Of a stretch of 64,000 nt of DNA, positions 9,457-17,861 are shown in pieces. Source of the DNA: Chryseobacterium ginsenosidimutans. Lineage in GTDB: Bacteria > Bacteroidota > Bacteroidia > Flavobacteriales > Weeksellaceae. A program made the translations under genes and the position numbers. Every line of letters begins with the position of its first letter. Within the stretch, counting starts at the first letter, position 1. The DNA lies in assembly GCF_024807225.1 (NCBI RefSeq), contig NZ_JANUCO010000001.1, forward strand, positions 186,001 through 250,000, written 5' to 3'. The notes beneath the pieces were generated by a model. The model was not told the origin of the DNA. It did no database searches and saw nothing but the letters and a program-made list of their open reading frames with translations.

Positions 9457-9651
9457 ATGAAAAATTTAAAGAAAATTGACAGACAAAATTTAAAACAAGT
9501 TTTAGGAGGTCATACTTGTCCTGGAAATTTAATCCATCTGACATGGAATGGATATCATGCTTGCTGCATTACGCCACCTCCAGGAGGAAATCCTTGCAAT
9601 GGAACTGCATGTCTGATTCCTGTTGATATGTGTGACGGTGGTCTAAATTAG
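9457..9651 (+). CDS. double-glycine-leader Cys-rich peptide (bacteriocin-like)
   Basis: A 64-residue peptide. The leader MKNLKKIDRQNLKQVLGG resembles the double-glycine leaders of bacteriocin-like peptides common in Chryseobacterium relatives. Cleavage after Gly18 would release a 46-residue core with six cysteines (about 21, 36, 37, 47, 52, 59), a TPPPGG turn and few charges. Such leaders are cut and exported by peptidase-containing ABC transporters (C39 domain), but none is in this window. Cysteines could form disulfides or be modified, and no maturation enzyme is adjacent. The gene is isolated, with its own terminator. Product activity is inferred from the leader only. Confidence 0.75.
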   Translation: MKNLKKIDRQNLKQVLGGHTCPGNLIHLTWNGYHACCITPPPGGNPCNGTACLIPVDMCDGGLN

Positions 9652-9674
9652 ATGAGTAATAAAATTTAAAAACA

Positions 9675-9707
9675 AAAAACGCTGAGAAAATTTTCCAGCG
9701 TTTTTTT
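9675..9707 (+). terminator. terminator after the leader peptide gene
   Basis: The arms AAAACGCTG and CAGCGTTTT end in a run of seven T, between convergent genes. Confidence 0.85.
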
Positions 9708-9735
9708 ATCAATTTATCTATGAATGTAATGTGTT

Positions 9736-10777
9736 TTACCACCAAAGTGCTACACCGAAAACCAACGCTTTATCGTTTTCAAACTTGTTGTCTTTAAAAA
9801 AGTTTCCGAAATCTTTTTTCACGAAAATACTGAAATCATCGTAAGAAACCGTGAACTGACCTCCGTAAATAAAAGGATTCACCTGATAATTCTCTCTTCC
9901 TCTGTCGCTGATTCCGTCGCCTTTTATGATATTATTAGTTGCCATTTTTACGCCTCCATAAATATTTGCACCGATTTTAAATCCATTATTATAATCTCTG
10001 TACTGAATATCCATTCCTGCATTTTTCACCTTAGAAAAATTATATTGAAGACCTAAAGGAACGATGATATAACCCGTTCTAAGTTTACTTTTGCTTAAAT
10101 TCTTTTCATAATTTGCCAGAAAAACATCTGCATTTCCATCTTTCGCAAAATACATATTATTATCAATATTCAAAGTTTCTCCATGAAAATCCGATTCCAG
10201 AAATTAATCCCCACGGACTGGTTCTCCCAAACTGATAATTGAATTTCAACCCAAATTCAAAATTCCCTGCGTATCCGAGGTTTTTATCAAGACTATTATC
10301 GGCTTTGCTGTTTGTAAGATTCATAATTCCGTATGAAATATAGCCTGCAAAATTCTTGGTCGGTCTGAATTTCTTAAGAAGTTTCGCTTTCAATTCTTCA
10401 TTGGAAGTCACATCAGAATTAAGAAGAGAGTATCTTACCTGCTTCTGAATCACCGTATCAAGATCAAAACCCAATTCTTCGATTCTCTGATCTATTTTTT
10501 CTGAAAAACGATCGGCGATGATTGATTTTTGCTTATCAAATTCGCTTTTGTCAAGGTTTTTTGCCTGAAGAGTAATCAATTCGGCTTCCATCAGCTTTTT
10601 TTCTTCCTGAATAATGCCGTCTATTTTTTTGGCATATTCATCCACTTTTTCTTTTACGATCGGGCTTACTTCCGTATCTTCTTTTGACTGGAGATTCAGT
10701 TTATTAAGGTTTCTTTGCGAATAAACAGTGCCGGATAAAAGGCATACGAATCCCATTAAGATAAATTTCTTGATCAT
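9736..10777 (-). pseudogene. outer-membrane beta-barrel protein, +1 frameshift
   Basis: The N-terminal part (10777-10163) has a signal peptide (about 20 residues ending TVYSQ), a charged helical region of ~100 residues, and barrel-like strands beginning FAGYISYGIMN. The C-terminal part (10173-9736) contains alternating strands and ends ALVFGVALWW, an aromatic terminus as in outer-membrane barrels. The frame breaks in minus-strand GGAGAAACTTTG (10176-10184 region). Removing one A gives FSWRTLNIDNNMYF and a 346-codon gene. It is the last gene of a likely operon with the sigma factor and membrane protein upstream, so it may be the sensor or target of that system. The exact function is not recognisable. 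Confidence 0.75.
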
Positions 10778-10806
10778 ATTATTAAGTTTTAATTGTTAAA
10801 AAAGTA

Positions 10807-11421
10807 TTATTTTCCGTTCAGATCGATGGTTGCAACGTTACTTTGCTTCGTTTTTTCAATAACGTCTTTATGCTCCACCGAAAAAAGCAAAGTAGAAGGA
10901 TCTACATATTTTTTCCTTTTTACGGGGCTTTTTGCAGAATCCGTTTGCGCAATAATTTTTTCTGCCGGAATTTTCGAAATATTGGATGCTATTTCAGAAG
11001 CATTTTCTTTTATTAAAGGCAATTCTTTTTTCTCTGTAACGATTGGTAGATTTACAATCTCTATTTTTTTCTCGGGAGAAATATTTTCTATGGCTACAGA
11101 TTCTTTTTGATTTTGTCTGATTAATTCAGGAGATTTTACCGTTGTTGTTCTTATATTTTCCTGAATTTTTGGATTATTAACTTCAGCGACAACATTAGGT
11201 TTTACAATGTCGTTATCTTTTTTATTAAAAACCAAAACAGCTCCTAAACTGAATGTTAAGACCAAACAAGCCGCAACCAAAAACCAATTAACCTTTGTCT
11301 TTGACGGCTTTTCCGCAGATTGCATTTCAATTTCAGACCACAAATCTCTCGAAGGAGTAATTTCCCTTTCTGCAATTTGTTTTTTGATCTGATATTCTAT
11401 TGTATTTTTAGTAGTGTTCAT
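10807..11421 (-). CDS. single-pass membrane protein, probable anti-sigma factor
   Basis: A 204-residue protein. The cytoplasmic N-terminus is ~45 residues (YQIKKQIAEREITPSRDLW). It is followed by one membrane helix at about 47-66 (WFLVAACLVLTFSLGAVLVF) and a ~135-residue periplasmic Lys/Glu/Pro-rich tail without known domains. The start overlaps the 3' end of the sigma factor gene by 14 bp, implying translational coupling. That position, a short cytoplasmic region and one helix are the usual layout of membrane anti-sigma factors in Bacteroidota. No FecR domain or zinc motif is visible, so the role rests on context. Confidence 0.75.
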   Translation of the reverse strand: MNTTKNTIEYQIKKQIAEREITPSRDLWSEIEMQSAEKPSKTKVNWFLVAACLVLTFSLGAVLVFNKKDNDIVKPNVVAEVNNPKIQENIRTTTVKSPELIRQNQKESVAIENISPEKKIEIVNLPIVTEKKELPLIKENASEIASNISKIPAEKIIAQTDSAKSPVKRKKYVDPSTLLFSVEHKDVIEKTKQSNVATIDLNGK

Positions 11422-11968
11422 TTCTTACTGCTTTTTGTTGTTGAAAGTAGATTTTTCTCATCTTCTCTTTTGCTCTGAATAATTGCGTCTTGCTCACCGC
11501 TGTTGAAATCTGCAGCGTATCGGCAATTTCCTGATGCGAATAATCTTCCAGAACATATAAGTTAAAAACCATTCTGTAGGCATCCGGAAGCTGATCCAGA
11601 AGATCTTGCACATTAAAATCAAAAGCCACTTCTTCCTCATGAATTTCTTCCAGATAAGACTGGTTGATATCATCCAGATAAAAAACCGTTTTATGACTTT
11701 TAATAAAATTCAGGCATTCGTTCACCACGATTCTTCTTGCCCATCCGTCAAAACTTCCTTCTCCGCGAAAACTTTCAATACTTTTAAAAATTTTGCAAAA
11801 TGCTTTGATAAGACAATCTTCCGCCTGATACAGATCGCTGATGTAGCTTCTGCTTACACTCAGAAATTTCTTTGCATTCTGATCATAAAAAATTTTCTGT
11901 GCAGCCGGATCCTGTTTTTTCAGGCGACTTAGCAAATCATCTTTTTTATTTCCGAACAAAAGCTTCAT
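11408..11968 (-). CDS. RNA polymerase ECF sigma factor
   Basis: A 186-residue sigma-70 family ECF protein. Region 2 is at about 20-90 (KIFYDQNAKKFLSVSRSYI, YQAEDCLIKAFCKIF, DGWARRIVVNECLNF). Region 4 is at about 115-175 (LPDAYRMVFNLYVLEDYS, HQEIADTLQIS, VSKTQLFRAKEKMR). It directs core polymerase to a specific promoter set. The gene heads a minus-strand unit with the membrane protein (14-bp overlap) and an outer-membrane barrel protein. This suggests an envelope-signal module in which the barrel could be a target or sensor. Whether it autoregulates cannot be seen. Confidence 0.93.
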   Translation of the reverse strand: MKLLFGNKKDDLLSRLKKQDPAAQKIFYDQNAKKFLSVSRSYISDLYQAEDCLIKAFCKIFKSIESFRGEGSFDGWARRIVVNECLNFIKSHKTVFYLDDINQSYLEEIHEEEVAFDFNVQDLLDQLPDAYRMVFNLYVLEDYSHQEIADTLQISTAVSKTQLFRAKEKMRKIYFQQQKAVRNEHY

Positions 11969-12081
11969 AATTATTTGTTTCTACTAGTAAGACAAAGAAA
12001 AGTTGAAAAGGTTACACAGTAAAGAATTTTTTTTCCAAAAAATAGTAAAAAATTTAATTTACATTAAAAGTAAACATTGTA

Positions 12082-12114
12082 TTTAAACAAAAAGCTCCTG
12101 ATTTCCAGAAGCTT
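12082..12114 (-). terminator. terminator after the choice-of-anchor T9SS gene
   Basis: An imperfect hairpin with arms AAAAGCTCCTG and CAGAAGCTTT, just beyond the minus-strand stop at 12123. Confidence 0.55.
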
Positions 12115-12122
12115 TCGAGTTT

Positions 12123-12938
12123 TTATTCTTTTATAATTTTTTTCCTGATGGTTCCTTTATCGCTATCAATCAAGATCATATACGTTCCTTTCGGAAGATC
12201 TGATAGATTATATGATTCTGATTTTCCGGTGAACGTTTTCAATAATTTTCCGGACATATCGATGACAGAAATTTTTGAGTCAGATTTTAAATCAGATTTA
12301 ATGTAAAGATTGTCTTTTACAGGATTTGGATAAATTTCAACTTTATCTTTAAGCGAAACATCAGAAGTCGCCAAAACATTTCCTGAAATAACAACATCAT
12401 CTACAACAACTCCGAAAGAATAATCTCCTACATCATCGTAAACAAATCTAAGTTGGAAATTAGCATTTGCATATGGTGTTAAATCAATATTTGTAGCATT
12501 TGCATACGTAGTAAGTACGTAGGTAAGTGTACTCAAATCGATGGTAAAATCTCCTGCCGCTCCTGAAAAAGTGAAGACCTGAACCCAAGAAGTTCCGTTA
12601 AAAGCTTCAACTTTCAGGGTTGAATCATCGTCATAAATGATATTGGCATATTTAAAAGACAATTTAGGATTAGAAACTGCCGAAAGGTTAATCACAGGCG
12701 AAACCAATCTTGCATTGTGGTTTACACTTCCCGGTCCTGCATCGTCATCGTCAAAAAAAGCCGCACCATTCGGAAATGAAGAAAACCCGGCCGCTGCTCC
12801 CACCCCCCAGTTGTAAGCGGTATCGGGGTTATTGACAGTCCATCCGGAAGGCATCGTTCCAGCGTTGAAATTTTCGGAAAAGATTTGCGCATTGCTAAAG
12901 GCACACACAAACAAAAGGGGGAATAATAATCGTTTCAT
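12123..12938 (-). CDS. T9SS type A sorting domain, choice-of-anchor J-like secreted protein
   Basis: A 271-residue protein. A signal peptide of ~17 residues ends FSNAQ. Residues ~20-190 form a jelly-roll domain of the choice-of-anchor J / MAM-like type: FSENFNAGTMPSGWTV, ARLVSPVINLS, PKLSFKYAN and VVVDDVVISG. Asp-rich turns (FFDDDDAG) could bind calcium. Residues ~200-271 are a type A sorting domain (VEIYPNPVKDNLYI, LPKGTYMILI). It should be exported by the type IX system to the cell surface. No catalytic domain is present, so it may bind carbohydrate or act in adhesion; this is inferred from the fold family. It is monocistronic. Confidence 0.85.
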   Translation of the reverse strand: MKRLLFPLLFVCAFSNAQIFSENFNAGTMPSGWTVNNPDTAYNWGVGAAAGFSSFPNGAAFFDDDDAGPGSVNHNARLVSPVINLSAVSNPKLSFKYANIIYDDDSTLKVEAFNGTSWVQVFTFSGAAGDFTIDLSTLTYVLTTYANATNIDLTPYANANFQLRFVYDDVGDYSFGVVVDDVVISGNVLATSDVSLKDKVEIYPNPVKDNLYIKSDLKSDSKISVIDMSGKLLKTFTGKSESYNLSDLPKGTYMILIDSDKGTIRKKIIKE

Positions 12939-13033
12939 GGTAGTTGTTTTAGTGGTTATGCAAAATTAACCATTAATTTTTTAACATAATATGATTATGG
13001 TTGAAAAGATTGATATTTAACTTATTTATAAAA

Positions 13034-13072
13034 TTAAAAAGACTTCCAAAAATTTTGAAAGTCTTTTATTAT
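13034..13072 (-). terminator. terminator after sufS
   Basis: The hairpin AAAAGACTTCCAAAA / TTTTGAAAGTCTTTT lies just beyond the minus-strand stop at 13093. Confidence 0.75.
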
Positions 13073-13092
13073 AATTTGTATTTAAAACTAGT

Positions 13093-14313
13093 TTAGCTTA
13101 GCATTTTTTGTGCTTTTTTTACCCCTTCTACCAATACATCAATCTCATTGAAAGTATTGTAAACGGCAAAACTTGCTCTCACGGTTCCTGCGATATTAAA
13201 GAAATCCATGATAGGCTGCGTACAGTGATGCCCAGTTCTTACGGCAACGCCTAATTTATCGAGAATCATTCCTACGTCAGAAGCAATTCCGATTCCTTCC
13301 AGATTAAAGGAAACAACACCTGTTCTGTTGGCTTTTTCGCCGTAAATTTTTAATCCTTCAATTTCCAAAAGTTGTCTTTGAGCATATTCCAGCAAAGCAT
13401 TTTCATGATTTTGGATGTTTTCCTGCCCTACTTTCTGGATAAAGTCTATTGCTGCTCCTAACGCAATATTTCCACCAACATTTGGCGTTCCTGCTTCAAA
13501 TTTAAAAGGAAGACCTGCATACGTCGTTCCGTCGAAAGAACATGTCGCAATCATTTCTCCTCCTCCATGAAACGGCGGCAAATCTTCAAGGATCTCCTGT
13601 TTCCCGTATAAAATACCTGTTCCCATCGGAGCATACATTTTGTGTCCGGAGAAAACGAAGAAATCACAATCCATTTTCTGAACGTCAATCGTAAAGTGTG
13701 GTGCAGATTGCGCGCCGTCGATGACAATATAAGCGTCTGAATTTTTTCTTGTTTTAGCAATAATTTCTTCGATAGGGTTTACAATTCCCAACGCATTTGA
13801 AACCTGATTAACAGAGACTACCTTTGTTTTTTCACTTAAAAATTCATCCAGATAATTAAGCTGAAGAATTCCATTTTCATCCATCGGGATTACTCTTAAT
13901 TTTGCCCCTGTTCTGTCACAAAGCAATTGCCATGGAACGATATTCGAGTGATGCTCCAGATAAGAAATAATAATTTCATCGTCTTTTTTTAATTTTTGAG
14001 TTAAAATATAAGAGATGAGATTCAATCCTTCTGTAGTTCCTTTCGTAAAAATGACTTCAAAATCGTGTTTAGCATTAATGAATTTCTGGACTTTTCTTCT
14101 TGAAAGCTCCATTTCTTCGGTTGCCAACTGACTTAATGTATGAATTCCTCTATGTACGTTTGCGTTAAGCTCTGTGTAATATTGATTCCAAACTTCCAAC
14201 ACTGAATTTGGCTTTTGAGATGTCGCTGCATTATCTAAGTAAACTAATGGTTTACCGTTCACTTCCTTGTTTAATATCGTAAACTGACTTCTGATTTCCT
14301 GAATGTCAAACAT
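13093..14313 (-). CDS. sufS: cysteine desulfurase SufS (class II)
   Basis: A 406-residue PLP enzyme that takes sulfur from cysteine to give a persulfide for Fe-S cluster assembly. Motifs include LVYLDNAATSQKP near the N-terminus, the cofactor loop VIDGAQSAPH (about 197-206) and the PLP-binding Lys in FSGHKMYAPMGTG (Lys about 225). The catalytic Cys is in RTGHHCTQP (about 364), with the RxGHHC context of class II/SufS. The length is normal. It lies ~36 kb from the sufBCD genes at 49.9-53.8 kb, alone between a T9SS gene and rplY. No SufE or SufU is adjacent, so the sulfur-transfer partner must be elsewhere. Confidence 0.95.
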   Translation of the reverse strand: MFDIQEIRSQFTILNKEVNGKPLVYLDNAATSQKPNSVLEVWNQYYTELNANVHRGIHTLSQLATEEMELSRRKVQKFINAKHDFEVIFTKGTTEGLNLISYILTQKLKKDDEIIISYLEHHSNIVPWQLLCDRTGAKLRVIPMDENGILQLNYLDEFLSEKTKVVSVNQVSNALGIVNPIEEIIAKTRKNSDAYIVIDGAQSAPHFTIDVQKMDCDFFVFSGHKMYAPMGTGILYGKQEILEDLPPFHGGGEMIATCSFDGTTYAGLPFKFEAGTPNVGGNIALGAAIDFIQKVGQENIQNHENALLEYAQRQLLEIEGLKIYGEKANRTGVVSFNLEGIGIASDVGMILDKLGVAVRTGHHCTQPIMDFFNIAGTVRASFAVYNTFNEIDVLVEGVKKAQKMLS

Positions 14314-14501
14314 TTATTAAATTTTTAAATTAAAACGCTCTTATTTAGAACACTTCAAATTTACGGCTTTTTTTCCGAAAGAAAGTTTTCAGGAGAGGGT
14401 TCATTGTTGTGGGTTGATAGAAAGATTCGATGAATAAATTATATTTCTTTAATCGCTTATCAGTAATTCAAGTTTATTAGCCTTGAAACATTGACTTTTG
14501 C

Positions 14502-14536
14502 GCATAAAAAAACCTGCCAATAAAATTGACAGGTTT
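14502..14536 (-). terminator. terminator after prs-rplY
   Basis: The arms AAACCTGCCAAT and ATTGACAGGTTT lie just past the minus-strand stop at 14559, with an A-run on the plus strand giving the U-tract. Confidence 0.8.
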
Positions 14537-14558
14537 AATATTTTCAAATAAGTAATCC

Positions 14559-15203
14559 TTATTCTGCTGCTGCTTCTTCAGTTGCAGGAGCTTCTCCTTC
14601 AACTTCAGCCACAACTTCTTCATCATCATCGTCATCTGCTGCTGCACCACCTTTAGCTGCATTTCTAGACATTTTAACAGCTACAACAACTGCATTGTCT
14701 GGGTGTACGAAAGAATATCCTTCTGTTTTGATACCTCCAACATAAAGTTTGTTACCAATTTTAAGCGCAGTAATATCTACAACGATCTCGTCTGGCAAGT
14801 TTGCAGGAATAGCTTTTACTTTCAATTTTCTGAAAGACTGACGTAAAACACCACCAGCTACAACACCTTTAGAACGACCTGTAATTCTTACCGGAACCTC
14901 CATAACAACTGGCTTATCCTCAGATAGTTGATAGAAATCTGCGTGAAGAATTTTGTCTGTAATCGGGTGGAACTGAATATCTTGAAGAACAGCAGGAATT
15001 ACCTGTCCGTCAACCTCAATAGATACCGTGTGTGCTTCAGGAGTATATACCAAACCTTTGAATGCTTTCTCTGCTGCAGAGAAGTTCAATGGCTCGCCAC
15101 CTCCGTAAACAACACAAGGAACTAATTCAGCATCACGTAAAGCTTTTGTCGACTTTTTGCCCACGCTTTCTCTTTTTGTACCTTGAATTGTAATAGATTT
15201 CAT
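14559..15203 (-). CDS. rplY: 50S ribosomal protein L25 / general stress protein Ctc
   Basis: A 214-residue long-form bL25 (Ctc) protein. The N-terminal L25 domain binds 5S rRNA (MKSITIQGTKRESVGKKSTK, VPCVVYGGGEPL). A C-terminal TL5-like beta domain follows (VPVRITGRSKGVVAGGVL). An acidic Ala/Glu/Asp tail of ~35 residues is typical of Bacteroidota versions. It lies 55 bp downstream of prs on the same strand, a frequent prs-rplY arrangement in bacteria, and is probably co-transcribed with it. Confidence 0.95.
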   Translation of the reverse strand: MKSITIQGTKRESVGKKSTKALRDAELVPCVVYGGGEPLNFSAAEKAFKGLVYTPEAHTVSIEVDGQVIPAVLQDIQFHPITDKILHADFYQLSEDKPVVMEVPVRITGRSKGVVAGGVLRQSFRKLKVKAIPANLPDEIVVDITALKIGNKLYVGGIKTEGYSFVHPDNAVVVAVKMSRNAAKGGAAADDDDDEEVVAEVEGEAPATEEAAAE

Positions 15204-15258
15204 TTTATAAAAATTTAAAAAATTGTTTAATTTTAGTTTACAAACAGCTAAAAATCAA

Positions 15259-16197
15259 TTAAATAACAAATTTACTGCTAATTGATTGATGCTCATGAAC
15301 CATCTTCATAACGTCTGCAAATAATGGGGCGCAAGATAGCACTTTTATTTTAGTTGTCAAATTATTTTTTACAGGAATTGAGTCAGTTACAATAACTTCC
15401 AATAATTTTGAGTTCTCAATATTTTCATAAGCCTTCCCAGAAAGCACTCCGTGAGTCGCCATAGCTCTTACAGATTTTGCTCCTTTTTCCATTAAGATGT
15501 CTGCTGCTTTGCAAAGTGTACCTGCAGTATCGATCATGTCATCAATAAGGATAACATTCTTGCCTTCTACATCTCCGATAAGGAACATTTCCTCAACAAC
15601 GTTTGCTTTTTTTCTTTCTTTATAAGCAATTACTACATCTGCACCAAGGTGACCTGCATAGTTTTTCGCTCTTTTTGCACCTCCCATATCCGGAGAAGCG
15701 ATGGTAAGTTTATCCAATTTCAGATCTCTGATATAATCTACGAAAATTGTAGAAGCATATAAATGATCCACCGGAATTTCAAAAAAACCTTGGATTTGAT
15801 CCGCGTGAAGATCCATCGTCATAATTCTTGTTGCTCCTGCAGCAGTCAAAAGATTTGCCACCAATTTTGCGCCGATTGGCGCTCTTGGCTTGTCTTTTCT
15901 GTCTTGTCTTGCAAGTCCGAAATAAGGAAGTACAACGGTAATGCTCTTTGCAGATGCTCTTTTTGCAGCATCAATCATTAGAAGAAGCTCTAATAAATTG
16001 TCTGCCGGAGGGAATGTAGATCCAATTAAGAAAACTCTTCCTCCTCTTACAGATTCATCAAGAACCGGCTCGAATTCGCCATCGCTGAACTCCTGAAAGT
16101 TGATTTTTCCTAATTCTTTCCCATAATGTTGGGCAATTTTCTCTGCCAAGTCCTTACTCGTCCTTGTACTAAATAGATAACTTAACTGATCGGCCAT
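15259..16197 (-). CDS. prs: ribose-phosphate pyrophosphokinase
   Basis: A 312-residue PRPP synthase. It transfers pyrophosphate from ATP to ribose 5-phosphate, feeding purine, pyrimidine, NAD and histidine synthesis. Motifs include FSDGEFEPVLDESVRGG, LPYFGLARQDRKDKPRAPI with the ATP-binding flexible region, MDLHADQIQGFF (catalytic His), and the PRPP loop VILIDDMIDTAGTL near residue 220. The length is as for class I enzymes. It precedes rplY. Its product is a co-substrate of the apt gene encoded ~23 kb away. Confidence 0.97.
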   Translation of the reverse strand: MADQLSYLFSTRTSKDLAEKIAQHYGKELGKINFQEFSDGEFEPVLDESVRGGRVFLIGSTFPPADNLLELLLMIDAAKRASAKSITVVLPYFGLARQDRKDKPRAPIGAKLVANLLTAAGATRIMTMDLHADQIQGFFEIPVDHLYASTIFVDYIRDLKLDKLTIASPDMGGAKRAKNYAGHLGADVVIAYKERKKANVVEEMFLIGDVEGKNVILIDDMIDTAGTLCKAADILMEKGAKSVRAMATHGVLSGKAYENIENSKLLEVIVTDSIPVKNNLTTKIKVLSCAPLFADVMKMVHEHQSISSKFVI

Positions 16198-16228
16198 TTT
16201 TACTTTTTAAAGATTTTGCAAATTTAAA

Positions 16229-16260
16229 AAAAAACCACAAGAATTAGTCTTGTGGTTTCT
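16229..16260 (-). terminator. terminator after the SGNH hydrolase gene
   Basis: The perfect arms AAACCACAAGA and TCTTGTGGTTT with a short loop, located between the SGNH gene stop (16282) and the prs start. Confidence 0.85.
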
Positions 16261-16281
16261 AAGTTTTTATTTATATAAACA

Positions 16282-17851
16282 TTAAGGGAATTTTATGCCC
16301 GAATATTTATTAGGATCTACCTCTGGAAGTGTAGATCTATATTTTTTATTTATTGATTTAATAAACTCATTGGCAACGATAGCATATCCTCTACCTGTAA
16401 GGTGAACTCCGTCTAGTGAGAAAGTACCCCCTGTAACGAATTTTGCAGAGTATTTTACTCCGTCCCAAGAAATTCCTGATTGAGAATTAAGATCAACCAT
16501 TTTGTTGTTTGCATCTACGAACGCCAATCCGTAAGAATCTGCCAATCCCATGATTGCTGTATTATAAGCATCTACTGCTGTTTTTACTGCAGCTGCTTCT
16601 GTTTTAGATAAAACATGCTGATTTTCCAATGGGTAAGAAATTCCATACACATTAACCGGCGAAGGAGCTCCCGTCACAGGAGTTCCAATTACAGATCTTG
16701 AAGTAAGAAGAATATAGTCTTCTACTGTTGTCTGTCTTGCCTGTCCGAAAATCTGCCCGAAAGCTGTTGCCGTAGGAAGACCCAATGAAGGAGTAAGAGC
16801 AGCCGTAAGCTGTGCAGATAAATTAGGTAAAGAAACATCCTTTATTAAAACAGGATTTGAAGATGTAGAAGAAAGTAAATTAATTCTGTCTCCAGCTCCG
16901 AAAGCTGTTAAAGCTTGTTTTAATGGTCCATACAAATTCGTATTCAAAGTCGTTAGATTCGTGCCTAAAGCAGCAGGAGTCAAAGGATTATAAGGCACTG
17001 TTGTAAAAAACGGAATAGATGTAACATAAGGGATATTCGCAATAACACCTTTTGTAGCACCCCCTGCTTTTAATTTGTCTAAACCTGCTTTTATAGCACC
17101 CGCAACAAGAGCTGGGCTGGAAATATCATTAGGCTTATAAGTAGTAGCATCTACGCTGGTTTGTACTGTTGCGGGAGTATAAGTTGTAATTCCACCAACA
17201 ATGGCTGAGTTTGTACCTCCGTTGGTTGCATAGCTTAACACATCGTTATTCCCTATCCAGTAAGAAAAGAATGTCGGGCTTTTCGCTACTGCATCATCTA
17301 CAACAGACGAAGTATTGCTTGAAGAAAACCTTGCATAATAAGGATTTGCTGTTCCCAATAAAATTCCTGAAGGGTTTCCGTAGTTCGGAGCTACCAAATG
17401 AAATGATTTTGCGCCCGGAACCCCGAAATTATTTAGTGGTCCTGTAATTTTAGTTAAAACATTTGTAGTAGGAGTTCCTGCAACATTTATAATATCCGGA
17501 GAAACCGTTTGTAAATGATTTAATATAAAGTTTTGTTGACTGAATAGTATTTCCTAATAACACTAATCCTCCGTTATTATCCGCCATTAAAGGTTGTACG
17601 AAGTTTCCTCCACCTGCAAGTTTCATTTGCCCTGCAATAATGTTTGGATAAGATTCATTCTGCCCGTCGATATACAAAGCATTATCTCTATATCCTGAAG
17701 TCAGTGAATTTCCTATAGAAACATAGTTTTTAAAATTTGCTTCTCCGGAAGTCACCACAATATCTTGTACATCTTTATCGAAATCATCCTCGCAACTCGT
17801 CGTAAAGAGAAGTGCGGAAATAGCGAATGTAGAAATTATAATTTTTTTCAT
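16282..17851 (-). pseudogene. SGNH/GDSL hydrolase family lipoprotein, +1 frameshift
   Basis: The N-terminal part (17851-17450) has a lipoprotein signal with lipobox LLFTTSCEDD. It is followed by YVSIGNSLTSGYRDNALYI, a GNSLT block equivalent to the GDSL nucleophile motif. The C-terminal part, in frame down to 16282, has FFSYWIGNNDVLSYA (block III Asn) and LDGVHLTGRGYAIVANEF, carrying the catalytic Asp-x-x-His. The frame breaks at 17502-17504 (minus-strand GGTTTCTCC). Removing one T gives TNGSPDIINVAG and a 522-codon gene. Substrates of this family are esters or lipids; the exact one is unknown. It ends 11 bp after the FadL-type gene's stop region and is likely co-transcribed with it. Confidence 0.85.
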
Positions 17852-17861
17852 AGTCTTTCAA

